Shown here: positions 9,705-19,414 of the stretch, one piece after another
Numbering within the stretch: position 1 is the stretch's first letter
How the letters are laid out: each line of letters begins with the position of its first letter
Origin: Viola odorata
Taxonomy: Eukaryota; Streptophyta; Magnoliopsida; Malpighiales; Violaceae
Reading direction: 5' to 3'
DNA: 64,000 nucleotides
Assembly (NCBI GenBank): GCA_963691705.1
Contig: OY829541.1
Location: 43,975,661-44,039,660, forward strand
The notes under the pieces: model-generated
Databases searched by the model: none
What the model saw: only the letters and a program-made list of their open reading frames with translations
What the model was told of the DNA's origin: nothing
Program-made: the position numbers and the translations under genes

Positions 9705-10822
9705 GAGGCCGTTATAGTTACTGCGTCCGCTCCTTCAGGCGATATGAATCTCACTTATGTGCTGAGGGGTTCCCCGAAGAGGGCCCGGGTAGAAGGCGAG
9801 GATGAGAACATACCCTCCTCTAACATCGCGGGGGAAGGTGGTTCCGTTAACGTTCCTGATTCTGCAGTGGTTCCTCCAAGTAGACATTCCGTGGAAGATT
9901 TGGGGAACTTAGGCGGTGCGGACCCCTTTGGTGCTTCGCCCAGTTCCTTTGGCGGGCCTGTGCATCATTTTTCCTCTTCTTATCAAGACGTCTTTCACGA
10001 CCTTTCGGGCTATCAGCCTCATGGTGCCTTCCTGCCCCCGGGCAGTTCTTCTTCACAGGTTCGCGCCCCTGGTCCTCTGGCTTTCGTTCCCTCTAGCGTT
10101 CCTTGGCGGCAACGCTATAATGAAGCCGGAACCTCTTTCAATTTTGCGGCGGATCTTTGTCCATTAAACGGGCTCGGCGAAGTGACCCATCAGGTTGAGT
10201 TGTTCGACTTCCGTACCCGTGGTTTGGCAGCCATCGGGGGCGATGGTTCAGATGAGGTTTCTGCTCTGCTGGCTTCTCAAATTCTGGCCTCATCTGCAGA
10301 ACGGGAAGCTTTCCTTTCCCAGGCGGAAGATGACCAAGTGAACTCCGTCCGTGCTGGCCTTTTATGATGAAATTTCACTATTGGGCGGAGGATATGAAGC
10401 ATCGGGCTGTTTCCCTTCGTTCTGTTTCGGCAGAGCTGTCCAAGGAGCAAGAGGAAAAGAAAAAGGTGTTGGCAGATCGCTCCAAGATACTGCTAGCTCA
10501 CCACGATTTACAGAAATAGCACTCCGCCCTGGAAACAGCTTTGTTAGGGGAATAAGCCAAAGTGACTGCTTTGGAGAATGAGAAGTCCTTTTTAGAAAAG
10601 GAAAAGGCAGCTTTGGCGGAAGAGTCAGCCGATATGGGCTGGTGGCATGCTGAAGAGACCGCCCGTGTTCTGGTTAAGTGCTTCGAAGAGATTCACGGGG
10701 TGGATGTGTACAAAGGCGAAGATGTCGCGAAAGCCTTTCTACGGAGTTCTGCCCATATTAACGAGGCAGGCTATCGCCAAGCCAAGGCAGCGGGTTGGAA
10801 ACGACAAGTCCCCGAGAGCTGA

Positions 10823-11633
10823 TTTGCCGCGATATTTTGCCGTTCCCTCTAGCAATCACATATCGCTTGGCTTTTGTCTTTTGTCTTTACAGCATCAATA
10901 TTTTGAACAGTGAATCTTTGTAAATCCTTGAGATGCCTTTAATTTTTCTAGACAATCCCTTCATCGATATTTCTCTTTTGTTTTTCTCATCGCGAGACTT
11001 CTCTCGTCCCTGAGGTGGCCGTATCCACACGGTGCGTTTACTTTCTTGAGCAGATCCTTGGTATTTATACCAAGAAGACCAGGATCTATGTCGGGTTGGC
11101 CTTTCGATTAGCCTATCGGTATCATGGCCACCCTTCCTTCCGCTGCTCAGAAGCATTCTGCACATCTCTAATTGTAGATTATCAGTAACAAAACGAGATT
11201 TGAGAGATAGTGATTACCCGTAGGAGCCCGTTTGCTGCCATAATTAGGTTTTATCACGGAACCCGTTTCGAATCGCGTTTTCCCTCAGCTCTACATTTCG
11301 CCAAGGGTTACTCATCCGGTTACCAGCTGGACTTACGCGATCCTTCACGTTTCCCTTATCTCTCGATCGGCCTTTCTAAGTGCCTCATCTCGTGAGCTGT
11401 CGGATCTGGACGGCTATCACAAGGCTAGGGAATTTTCACTTTTATAGGCGTTGTCCTCTCGTTTAGAACCGTGTCCTTACTTAATGGTTTAGCTGCACCA
11501 GCCCGACCGTTAAGATAGGATTCTTGTTTCTAAACAGAGTTTCTAACTCTTTGGGGTGTGTCTTGTCTTGATGTACCGTCTCCACGAGATCGGTTATCAT
11601 TAAAGAACTTTTCACTCCCAAAGATACCGGGCA
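10823..11633. other. Intergenic region between unit D and the end of pol
   Basis: No supported gene. The plus strand holds the 3' end of unit D; the minus strand would hold the gag-pol 3' untranslated region. A degenerate outlier of the tandem repeat at 11634-11820 (CTATCACAAGG, then TTTTCACT) is visible near 11413-11440, and another near 11590-11617. Confidence 0.5.
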
Positions 11634-11820
11634 GTGCCCTCACTTAGTGAGCCATCTGATCAAGATCGGTCATCACAAGGATAGGACTTTTCACCCCCGG
11701 GGGCGTCAAGGATCTTTCAATCCGACGCTAATCAAGGATACACTGGGGTCGTGCCCTCACTTAGTGGGCCATCTGATCAAGACCGACCATCACAAGGATA
11801 GGACTTTTCACTCCCAGGGT
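11634..11820. repeat. Two tandem copies of a 117-bp repeat beside the 3' end of pol
   Basis: GTGCCCTCACTTAGTG starts at 11634 and again at 11751. Each start is followed by GCCATCTGATCAAGA and CATCACAAGGATAGGACTTT, with only a few mismatches. Short tandem repeats between integrase and 3' LTR are common in Tat-type elements. Confidence 0.8.
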
Positions 11821-11925
11821 ACCCCCCTTTTTATCTGCACAAAAGCAACCACAAACCCACGAAAACTCTCCTATTGAGCGTTAGCCACGGTTAGGGTCGT
11901 TATAATCCAAATAGTGCAGATAAAA

Positions 11926-14900
11926 TTAAACTCTAGGATAATATAACTTCAAACGAGCGATATTCCAGGAGTTGGATAAAGGCGTACCGTCAAGTGTCTC
12001 CAGGCGATAGGCCCCTCTTCCGACAACATGGGTTACGCGATACGGTCCTTCCCAGTTAGGACTAAGCTTTCCCATACGTTGTCCGGTTGCTCGCCTGTCT
12101 CGGAGCACAAGGTCACCATTTTTCAACAATCGCTCTTTGACCTGCCTATTATGATAACGGGCCATTTTTCTTTTGTAGTGTTGCGTTTTCAGTAGGACTT
12201 CTTCTCGAACCTCTGGTAACGCGTCCAGATTAGCACGTAACCGTTCCTCGTTCCGTTCCTCACGAAAGTGAGCCACCCGCAGGCTCATGGCCCTAATTTC
12301 CACTGGCATAACGGCTTCAGTTCCGAAAGCCAACGCAAAAGGTGTTTCTCCAGTGCTGACTTTTACGGTCACGCGGTATGCCCACATCACGTATGGCAAT
12401 TCATCAGCCCACTTCTTCTTAGACCCCTCTAGGTTTTTCTTAATACCGCTGAGGATGCTCCTATTAGTTACCTCTGCTTGCCCGTTGGTTTGTGGGTGAG
12501 CCACGGAAGAGAATCTCTGCTCAATCCCGAATTCTGAGCATTGGTCTTTGAAGAATTGGCTGGTGAACTGGGTCCCATTATCGCTGACAAGGATACGAGG
12601 CACCCCGAATCTCATGATAACTTGATGTTTGAAAAAACGCCATGTTTTTTCTGCCGTGATTGTGGCAACCGCTTCAGCTTCCGCCCACTTTGTAAAATAG
12701 TCCACAGCCACTATCACAAATTTCAGTTGGGACCTTGCCTTTGGAAATGGACCCAGGATGTCAATCCCCCATTTGGCAAAAGGGCAAGGGGCGATGATTT
12801 CCGATATTTCCGTAGCTGGACGTCGAGGAATTTTAGCGAATTCCTGACATTTGGGGCAAGCTTGTACATACTCGTGGCAATCCCTTCGTATAGTGGGCCA
12901 GTAGAATCCTGATCTGAAAACTTGTGCCGCCAAGGTGCCGCCTGACGCGTGCATTCCGCATATCCCTTCGTGGATTTCGCGTAAGGTGTGAAGGCCCTCT
13001 TGTTTGGTTATACATTTGGCGCCGGGGTGAGAAAAACATCTTCGAATTAGATCCCCGTTATAGTATGTGCAACGAGCAGCCTGTCTTAGCACTTTCATCT
13101 TTTCAGTGTTACCGTCGGGCAGCTCTTCGTGCACCAGGTATTTTATTACCGGAATCCGCCAATCATTCTCGAGCTCATTCACACACAAAGAGGCTTGTTC
13201 CTCCATGAAGGACGGCACCAATAGCTCACGATAATACACATCTTTAGGTATAGATGCTTCAGGATTTGCGGCCAGCTTGGCAAGGTAATCGGCTTCAGCA
13301 TTTTCCTCTCGGGGGACGTGCTCGAAGCTGACTTGCATGCCCTCTTTCTTTATTTCCACTAGTTCTCGCGTTACCTTAGAGAGGTATTGCACCATAATAG
13401 GTTCTCGAGCCTGAGAGTGTCCTGAGACCTGGTCAATTATCAGTTTGGAGTCTCCACAAATTTTTAGACGCAGATCTCCTGTTTGGCTGGTATCGCGCCT
13501 TCCCTTAGAAGAAAACTCTCTTCCTATTTTGAGTCCAGCTAGCAACGCCTCATATTCGGCTGCGTTATTGGACAAAGGATGCAAGATTCGAATAGCATAC
13601 CGTATATGCATATCGTGCGGCCCGTTTATGAAGACTCCAACCCCCGCCAGTTCTTGGTTTTTGGCTCCGTCCACATGAACGATCCAAAGATCTGTATAAG
13701 TTTCTGGGAACGGGAGATCCATATCGTTCCATTCCGCTTCCGGTACACCACTCAAAGGGTCCTCTGTGAAAGTACACTCCGCTATAAAATCAGCAAGGAC
13801 CTGAGCCTTTACGGATGGCCGTGACTGGTATCTCAAACCATATTGTTCGAGTTCTAGGGCCCAGATCAGCATTCTTCCTGAAGATTCAGGCTTTCGAAAT
13901 ATCCTCTTCAAGGGTTGGTCTGTAAGTACAACGATAGGATAAGACTGGAAGTATCGGTCCATCTTGCGGGCGGCTTGTATAAGGGCGAACGCTATTTTCT
14001 CAATACGAGCATATCGCCGTTCCGCATCCTTTAAGACATGACTCACGAAGTAAACTGGGCGATGAGTGCGGTTATCATCACGAACAAGGACGGCGCTGAC
14101 CACTTCGTCCGCCGCGCCCAAGTACAAGTACAGAGTATCGCCGGACTCGGGCCTTGTCAATAACAAATCAGATGAAAAATAGTCCTTTAAGTCCACAAAT
14201 GCTTGCTCACATTCTGGGGTCCACCCGAACGTGGCTTTCCGTCGTATGACTTTGAAAAAGGGGAGACACTTTTCTCCTTGCTTGGAGACGAATCGTCCCA
14301 GAGCGATAACGCGCCCTGTTAGCCTTTGCACTTCTTTAACGGTTCTTGGCGATATCATATCATGTATAGCTTTAACCTTGGATGGATTAGGCTGGATACC
14401 TTTCTGGCTAACTACGTAGCCCAAGAACTTACCCGTCTGGAATGCAAACATGCACTTCCGGGGGTTTAGCTTCATGCGATACCTTGTCATCACATCAAAA
14501 ACTTCCTTTAGATCCTGCAGGTGATCATGAAAATTCGCACTCTTTACCAGTATGTCGTCAACATACGCTTCCACATTTCTCCCTATCTGTTCCTCAAAAA
14601 TCTTATTTGCCATTCGCTGAAACGTGGCCCCCGCGTTCTTTAGTCCAAATGGCATCGCTGTGTAACAATACGTGGCTTTAGGAGTAAGGAAGGCGGTCTT
14701 CTCCTCATCCTCTAGGGCCATAGGGATTTGATGATATCCAGAATTGGCGTCCAACGAGCTTAGATATGCGTACCCAGCAGTTTGATCAACCAACTGATCT
14801 ATGCGAGGAAGCGGGTAGCAATCCTTAGGACAAGCATCGTTCAAATCAGTGAAGTCAATGCACATACGCCAGTCTCCATTGGGTTTAGGAACAAGAACCG

Positions 14901-15006
14901 GGTTGGCCAACCAAGTGGGATATTGTACTTCGCGAATGAAACCCGCGTCAAGGAGCTTCATAACCTCCTTTTCCACGGCCGACGCTTTTTCGGTGGAGAA
15001 CGCCCG
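11926..15006 (-). CDS. pol: Pol: reverse transcriptase, RNase H and integrase of the 16-kb element
   Basis: Continues the gag-protease frame after an in-frame TGA; 1026 codons counted from the codon after TGA. Reverse transcriptase opens with KLLDAGFIREV and has the YVDD active site at residues about 148-151. RNase H follows with VHVDGA (Asp near 446), a NAAEYEALLAG Glu and a GDSKL Asp. Integrase has an H2C2 zinc region (CPKCQEF), then Asp 749 (GIDILG), Asp 809 (SDNGTQF) and Glu 845 (NGQAEVTN), which is the D,D-35-E spacing. The C-terminus (KLSPNWEGPYRV, then IARLKLYYP) lacks a chromodomain. All catalytic residues are present, so the protein looks active if translated. It needs passage through the TGA, because there is no good ATG near its start. 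Confidence 0.95.
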   Translation of the reverse strand, partial: RAFSTEKASAVEKEVMKLLDAGFIREVQYPTWLANPVLVPKPNGDWRMCIDFTDLNDACPKDCYPLPRIDQLVDQTAGYAYLSSLDANSGYHQIPMALEDEEKTAFLTPKATYCYTAMPFGLKNAGATFQRMANKIFEEQIGRNVEAYVDDILVKSANFHDHLQDLKEVFDVMTRYRMKLNPRKCMFAFQTGKFLGYVVSQKGIQPNPSKVKAIHDMISPRTVKEVQRLTGRVIALGRFVSKQGEKCLPFFKVIRRKATFGWTPECEQAFVDLKDYFSSDLLLTRPESGDTLYLYLGAADEVVSAVLVRDDNRTHRPVYFVSHVLKDAERRYARIEKIAFALIQAARKMDRYFQSYPIVVLTDQPLKRIFRKPESSGRMLIWALELEQYGLRYQSRPSVKAQVLADFIAECTFTEDPLSGVPEAEWNDMDLPFPETYTDLWIVHVDGAKNQELAGVGVFINGPHDMHIRYAIRILHPLSNNAAEYEALLAGLKIGREFSSKGRRDTSQTGDLRLKICGDSKLIIDQVSGHSQAREPIMVQYLSKVTRELVEIKKEGMQVSFEHVPREENAEADYLAKLAANPEASIPKDVYYRELLVPSFMEEQASLCVNELENDWRIPVIKYLVHEELPDGNTEKMKVLRQAARCTYYNGDLIRRCFSHPGAKCITKQEGLHTLREIHEGICGMHASGGTLAAQVFRSGFYWPTIRRDCHEYVQACPKCQEFAKIPRRPATEISEIIAPCPFAKWGIDILGPFPKARSQLKFVIVAVDYFTKWAEAEAVATITAEKTWRFFKHQVIMRFGVPRILVSDNGTQFTSQFFKDQCSEFGIEQRFSSVAHPQTNGQAEVTNRSILSGIKKNLEGSKKKWADELPYVMWAYRVTVKVSTGETPFALAFGTEAVMPVEIRAMSLRVAHFREERNEERLRANLDALPEVREEVLLKTQHYKRKMARYHNRQVKERLLKNGDLVLRDRRATGQRMGKLSPNWEGPYRVTHVVGRGAYRLETLDGTPLSNSWNIARLKLYYPRV

Positions 15007-15009
15007 TCA
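15007..15009 (-). other. In-frame TGA between protease and reverse transcriptase
   Basis: The minus strand reads AAA TGA CGG in frame with both sides. Related elements usually have a basic residue here (VKQKRRAF-type), so a single CGA-to-TGA change would explain it. UGA-CGG is also the core of a known leaky stop context in several plant viruses. Confidence 0.95.
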
Positions 15010-17796
15010 TTTTTGCTGAACTGACTTGGCGTTGGGGTCAACGTTAAGCCTGTGCTCGGCTATTTCTCGGGATATACCTGGCATATCGGCGGGTTCCCAT
15101 GCGAAATTTCCTTGGCATTTGTTCAGCAGCCGTGCCAGTTGAAGATTTTCCGCTGGGCTGAGCTTGTCGCTGACCAGGAAGCTGGCTCCCTCTTTGCCTA
15201 TCACTGATACGGGCACCATCTTGTCAAGGGGTTGAGCGCGTTTTTCATCACCCTGTTCGTAGGGGTCTGCCGCTATACACACGTATCTATCGCAGCTCGT
15301 CCGAGTCATGAGCGAATAGCATTCTGCCGCCAGTTTCTGATCACCTTTTATCGATACCATCCCGTCCCAGGAGGGGTATTTCATCTTTAGATGTTTTTGT
15401 GATATCGCCGCTCCAAAGCGGTTGAGGAAAGGCCGTCCGAGTATGACGTTATAGGGCAGATTCAGATCCACAACCAGGAACAACAAATTCTCTGACCGTT
15501 TGTAAGTGTCTTCTCGGAAGTATACGGGTAGGGTGATTACTCCCATAACAGGGATAGGGGTCCCATCCACTCCGACTATGGGTCTCTTACTAGGCGTTAA
15601 CTCGTCGTGGGGGCGTTTCATGAGATTGTAAGCTTCCAGCGAAAAAAGGTTCACGGCACTCCCGTTGTCCACAAGAGTCCTTCTTATACCATGACTGGCG
15701 ATGACAGGTGTGACTACCAAGGCGTCATTATGGGGATAGATAACGCCTTTCTCATCCTCTTCTGAAAAGGATAAGATCATGCGATCAAGTATGTCTATCG
15801 CTCCCCCTTTCTTTGTCATGCCATCTCGCGTATGCTTTTCCCCTTTCGCCGCCATCGACTGTTCTGATTCATCTGTGTAGGGGATCCCTCCTGCTATGAT
15901 ATTGATTATGGGGATGTCGTCGCCATCTATCGCGAAGGTTTCCACACCCTTTCCTTTGGGAGCGTTATCCGGCTGTGGGACTGGAGGGGGCCTTGGTCGC
16001 TCGTCTACCGCTCTTCTTATCGGATTGTTTCGGGCATCTTCCCTTACTTGAGTCGCAAATTCTCCCAGATATCCTTCCTCCACCAAGCGTTCTATCGCCC
16101 ACCTTAATTCTCTGCAAGCCTCTGTGGAATGTCCTCTGGCTTTGTGGAATTTACAGTAAGCGTTTTCTCTCCTGTCTAAAAGCACTCCAGGTTTCGTGGG
16201 CGCCGGATAACGGATAGGAAGATCTCGCTGTTCCGCTATCGCCAATATCTCCGCTCTTGGTACATTCAAGGAGGGAAAATCCGGATCATACGCCCGATTT
16301 TTGTTAGCGTTCCCTTGACGCTGACGAGGGGAACTACCTTGTCTTCCTTTCGAGGAATTTCCTTTTTGCTTATCGTAGGTCTTTGGGATGTAATCTTTCC
16401 GTCGAGCGTAATCATCAGTGTAATGATCATCAACCAGAGGATTTGCGGGAGCGGCAGGGATGCGAGGTGCCCCAGGCGGCATATCAAATGTTCTATTTCT
16501 ATTTTCTTCTTCTTCCATTTTCGCATAATTATGGGCTTTAAGTCTTAGTGCGTCCAAGGATATTGGAGGATCCACCATCAGCGCATCTTTCAGTTTTCCA
16601 TAACGGCAGTTTCTTTTCAGAGCTTCTATGGCGAAATCAACGGTAACGCCAGGCGTTAATGACATTTCCAGATCGAATCGGCTGAGAAATTCTTTCAATG
16701 TCTCTTGGGGCTTCCGCTGTATGTCAAATAACGCTGCGGCGGATTTCCGAATTGGAATTGCTGTACTAAATCTGCTCCGAAATTTGGATTCCAGCTGTGT
16801 GAAATTACTAATGGATCCCCCAGGAAGACCTTCAAACCAAAGACGAGCAACTCCCGATAAGGTCATAACAAATATCTGACATAAAGCCGCATCACTGTGA
16901 GTTTGAAACTGGACGAAATCCTTCACTTTGTTGATGTGCGAAATAGGATCTTTAGTACCATCATAAGTATCAGCGGGAAGCTTCACTCGCCTGCTGACCC
17001 TGTGACGTCTTATACGACGACTGAAAGGGTGACCTGAGGTATCATCAAGAATCTCACGCGCATGACGTGGGGGAGATATGTCTCCTTGTCGCCCTCCTTC
17101 CCTTAGTTCAGGTATATGATGTCGCCTGGGAGACCGACTGCGACTCCTGGGAGAACGACTTCGATTTCTTCTGCTACTGGATCTTTCACTGTACACGGGA
17201 GATAAACTCCTGTTTGTTCCTTCCCTCCGTCCGGCCCAACGGTTCCTTAACGCCTCAAGCTGCCTGTCTTCCTGCAGAAGAAGTCTTTGCGGCATTTGCG
17301 GTACATAAGCCTCTACTCCTCCTTGAGTGAGCTGTACGCGACCAACCGAGGGATTTCCTGCGGATAAAGGCACTTGGGGGTTCTCTGGAAACAACGGGGG
17401 CAGAGGTCGATCAGTAACAATAAACGATGTGAACAAGACGCGAGGAGGAACGCTAGATCCAGAAGCACCGGGCGTGACTCTAGTGGCCATTTCAGTCAAA
17501 TATTCCAGGCGGGAACGAAGGGCCGCTATTTCCATAGCAAAGGGATTTTCACTGCTAAGCGCATATCCTTCCAAAAGAGGAGTATAAAGGTCAGATCCCG
17601 CTGTCTGTGATGAAGAAATGACCGTCTGTGAGGAGATAGATCCTCCGGCGATCCCGACCGAGAGGTCCAGAGGTCCCGAGATAGTCGATTGCGTCGTCAT
17701 AGAGAGGTCAGCAGTAGCAAAAGGAAATAACCGCCTGCGAGTTGAGAAAGGAATATTGGAAAATGTAGTCCGGTCTTGCTCCGATCCGGCAGTCAT
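15007..17796 (-). CDS. gag-pro: Gag and aspartic protease of the 16-kb element
   Basis: 929 aa from the ATG at 17796. The frame is open slightly further upstream, but only with a GTG. An arginine/serine-rich segment (RNRSRSPRSRSRSPRR, about 195-225) precedes the capsid-type retrotransposon gag domain (about 285-380; ARLWFEGLPGGSI, LKEFLSRFDLEM). A zinc knuckle CKFHKARGHSTEAC (CX2HX4HX4C) lies near 546-560. The retropepsin active site is VDNGSAVN with Asp 710, and its downstream YNVILGRPFLNRF motif is intact. Gag would package the RNA and protease would cut the polyprotein. The frame ends at a TGA in frame with RT. Apart from that TGA no damage is seen, as expected for a recent insertion. Confidence 0.93.
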   Translation of the reverse strand: MTAGSEQDRTTFSNIPFSTRRRLFPFATADLSMTTQSTISGPLDLSVGIAGGSISSQTVISSSQTAGSDLYTPLLEGYALSSENPFAMEIAALRSRLEYLTEMATRVTPGASGSSVPPRVLFTSFIVTDRPLPPLFPENPQVPLSAGNPSVGRVQLTQGGVEAYVPQMPQRLLLQEDRQLEALRNRWAGRREGTNRSLSPVYSERSSSRRNRSRSPRSRSRSPRRHHIPELREGGRQGDISPPRHAREILDDTSGHPFSRRIRRHRVSRRVKLPADTYDGTKDPISHINKVKDFVQFQTHSDAALCQIFVMTLSGVARLWFEGLPGGSISNFTQLESKFRSRFSTAIPIRKSAAALFDIQRKPQETLKEFLSRFDLEMSLTPGVTVDFAIEALKRNCRYGKLKDALMVDPPISLDALRLKAHNYAKMEEEENRNRTFDMPPGAPRIPAAPANPLVDDHYTDDYARRKDYIPKTYDKQKGNSSKGRQGSSPRQRQGNANKNRAYDPDFPSLNVPRAEILAIAEQRDLPIRYPAPTKPGVLLDRRENAYCKFHKARGHSTEACRELRWAIERLVEEGYLGEFATQVREDARNNPIRRAVDERPRPPPVPQPDNAPKGKGVETFAIDGDDIPIINIIAGGIPYTDESEQSMAAKGEKHTRDGMTKKGGAIDILDRMILSFSEEDEKGVIYPHNDALVVTPVIASHGIRRTLVDNGSAVNLFSLEAYNLMKRPHDELTPSKRPIVGVDGTPIPVMGVITLPVYFREDTYKRSENLLFLVVDLNLPYNVILGRPFLNRFGAAISQKHLKMKYPSWDGMVSIKGDQKLAAECYSLMTRTSCDRYVCIAADPYEQGDEKRAQPLDKMVPVSVIGKEGASFLVSDKLSPAENLQLARLLNKCQGNFAWEPADMPGISREIAEHRLNVDPNAKSVQQK

Positions 17797-17860
17797 AACC
17801 GTTCCGATCTCCCAACTAAACGGAACTTGGCTATTAAGGACACTCACTTAATACACCAAA

Positions 17861-17879
17861 GCTCTCAATGAAAGCACCA
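17861..17879 (-). promoter_or_regulatory. Primer-binding site of the 16-kb element
   Basis: On the minus strand TGGTGCTTTCATTGAGAGC begins two bases (AA) after the 5' LTR end. It starts with TGG, the complement of a tRNA CCA end. The matching tRNA was not identified by eye. Confidence 0.7.
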
Positions 17880-17881
17880 TT

Positions 17882-18418
17882 TGATAAGATCCGAGATCTC
17901 TTCGGGTCGGAAAACGGCGGCTGCAGCTAGTCGGAGGGGAAGCGATTGGCGTCGGAGATACCTGCAAAGCGCCGGAGGGGGACTCCGGCGTAGACACTCC
18001 GATGCTTAAGTCAGTTCGAGTTTATAGAATGGTAGAGGTTCTCCAAGATGATCTCGATCTTACCTTCTGTTTGAAAAGATGGGGGTATTTATAGGCCGAA
18101 GTTGGCGATACCTGACAGCGATAAGGGTGCAGCGATAAGCATCGTCCGAATATATCGCCTCCAGCGATAATGGGTAAGCCATCGCGGGCGATAATCACAT
18201 AAGGCCTATCAGGAGCGACATCCTCTTCGTTCCCCTAGGATGGGATGACGCCGTGCGCGTAAAGATGCATGAGATCCCCCCCCGCTGAAGTCGACCATCC
18301 TAGGAAACTTCCGCCGGCCCGGGCGATAGGTTGGTTTTTCAGGGAAGCGTGTAGAAACTCGTCAAGGATAGATGCCGTAGCTACAATAATGCCGTCAGGA
18401 TTATTCCAATTGTTATCA
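17882..18418 (-). repeat. 5' LTR of the 16-kb element
   Basis: 537 bp, the near-identical partner of 2351-2889. A TATAAATA promoter box lies on the minus strand at 18086-18093 and would drive gag-pol. ATCGG at 18419-18423 is the right target-site duplication. Confidence 0.97.
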
Positions 18419-18423
18419 ATCGG
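18419..18423. other. Target-site duplication, right copy (ATCGG)
   Basis: Exact match of 2346-2350, right next to the CA end of the 5' LTR. Confidence 0.95.
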
Positions 18424-18428
18424 GCAAC

Positions 18429-19414
18429 TCAAGCTAGATCTATTGACACGATTTGACTCATTAAAATGAGGCCGGATCGCATCACCAACTCACATTGTCC
18501 AAGGGGCTTGGAGGTCATTAATTGCTTCAATTGAAGTCTAAGGTTAGCCATGAGTTGCTTGGTTTCCTCCAATAGTGCGTTAAATGTAGACGAAACCAAG
18601 GTGGAAGACTTATCCAAACCCATAACCACACTCTCATGCGCACAACTCACTTTCTTCACTCTATTGTTAGGGCATACTTTACACAAGTGCCCTCGGCCCG
18701 TACATGAGGTGCAATAGATGTCTCTTGCTCGTGTGGGAGGAGCGGAAGGAAAATATGTGGAATAGAAGTATTGCTCTCGATCATAAGAAGGCCTTTGGTT
18801 ATATCACAGTGCTCGGCCATATGGATGCTCGCACGTGTAGGGAGGATTTCTTGCATAAGACGGTTCTCTTGCATGTGAAGGAGTATGACCATAGGAATGC
18901 TGAGGAGGCCGACGGACCGAGACACAAGTAGTGGAGTCATGGCCACGACTGTGGTAGGATGAGGAACCTAGGCCATGGCTTGGAGAATAGGGAGCCTCGA
19001 TGTAGTAGTCCCCTTTCCCATAAGGAAGATACTCACTATCCGCACAAGAACCATAACCATCATAGTATGGAGGTGAGCCTTAAGCTCATATGCACTAGCT
19101 CTATGCCTATCATAATCAAGACCCTACGGAGAGAAACAACTATTATCATAGCTAGCAACACTTAGGCCATCCCACCTATCATCCTCATTGGCATCATATC
19201 CAAAAGGAACTTGATCATAGGAGGAAGTGTACTTATCGTAAGAACAAGATAGTTGCCAAAATGACTCATAATGCTCAAACTCTGACCGAGAAGAAGGTGC
19301 GGCATAAGACCGTGATTCATGGTCATCGACCCCATAAGCGCCACTCCCATAGGATGTCTCACTTCCATAAGAGAAACTCTCATAACCATAAGGAGCATCA
19401 TAATAATTAGACAT
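18429..19414 (-). pseudogene. Gag remnant of a second minus-strand gypsy element
   Basis: Starts at an ATG (19414) with a Tyr/Ser/Gly/Pro-rich N-terminus (MSNYYDAPYGYESFSYGS). After stops and frame changes it continues as Ser/Tyr/Pro/His-rich sequence and reaches a CCHC zinc knuckle, CTSCTGRGHLCKVC (CX2CX4HX4C), near 18670-18715. The frame ends at a stop at 18429-18431, just before the integration site of the 16-kb element. The remaining coding part is not present next to 2345, or is not recognisable. Its own PBS and 5' LTR follow to the right. Decayed, so non-functional. Confidence 0.7.

Larger units (their letters stand above)
8502..10822 (+). pseudogene. Antisense unit D: decayed paralogue of unit C
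   Basis: Three exons are inferred: 8502-9213, 9282-9628 and 9705-10822, with GT-AG introns of 68 and 76 bp in phases 1 and 0. Exon 1 encodes the same domain as unit C (QMFRYGFQFPVD, PNAYCCVYAFLELCRYKG, WRSGFNQDVQDGVWSRP). Exon 2 is basic, with KLDSEATDNPSELP-type linkers and RGKKKKRTRS, likely nuclear localisation. Exon 3 carries the second conserved patch (VELFDFRTRGLAAIGG) and a coiled coil. The gene is broken: a one-base shift near 10360, then in-frame TAG at 10517-10519 and TAA at 10553-10555, after which the frame stays open to the TGA at 10820. An undetected intron could explain part of this, but not both stops simply. Function unknown. Confidence 0.7.
2351..18418 (-). mobile_element. 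Complete Tat-type Ty3/gypsy LTR retrotransposon, 16,068 bp
   Basis: Minus-strand element. From its 5' end: LTR (18418-17882), primer-binding site (17879-17861), gag-protease (17796-15010), in-frame TGA, RT-RNase H-integrase (15006-11926), about 9 kb carrying four plus-strand gene units, then the 3' LTR (2889-2351). LTRs begin TGATAAC and end CTTATCA in element orientation. The two LTRs differ by two substitutions and a C-run of 10 versus 8, so the insertion is young. The Gag zinc knuckle (CX2HX4HX4C), the absence of a chromodomain and the antisense ORFs between integrase and 3' LTR match the plant Tat lineage, where such antisense ORFs have been described. Lineage is from family knowledge; boundaries are directly visible. 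Confidence 0.95.

Noticed and set aside
12287..14681. Plus-strand ORFs across pol
   Set aside because: Antisense shadows of the RT-RNase H-integrase frame.
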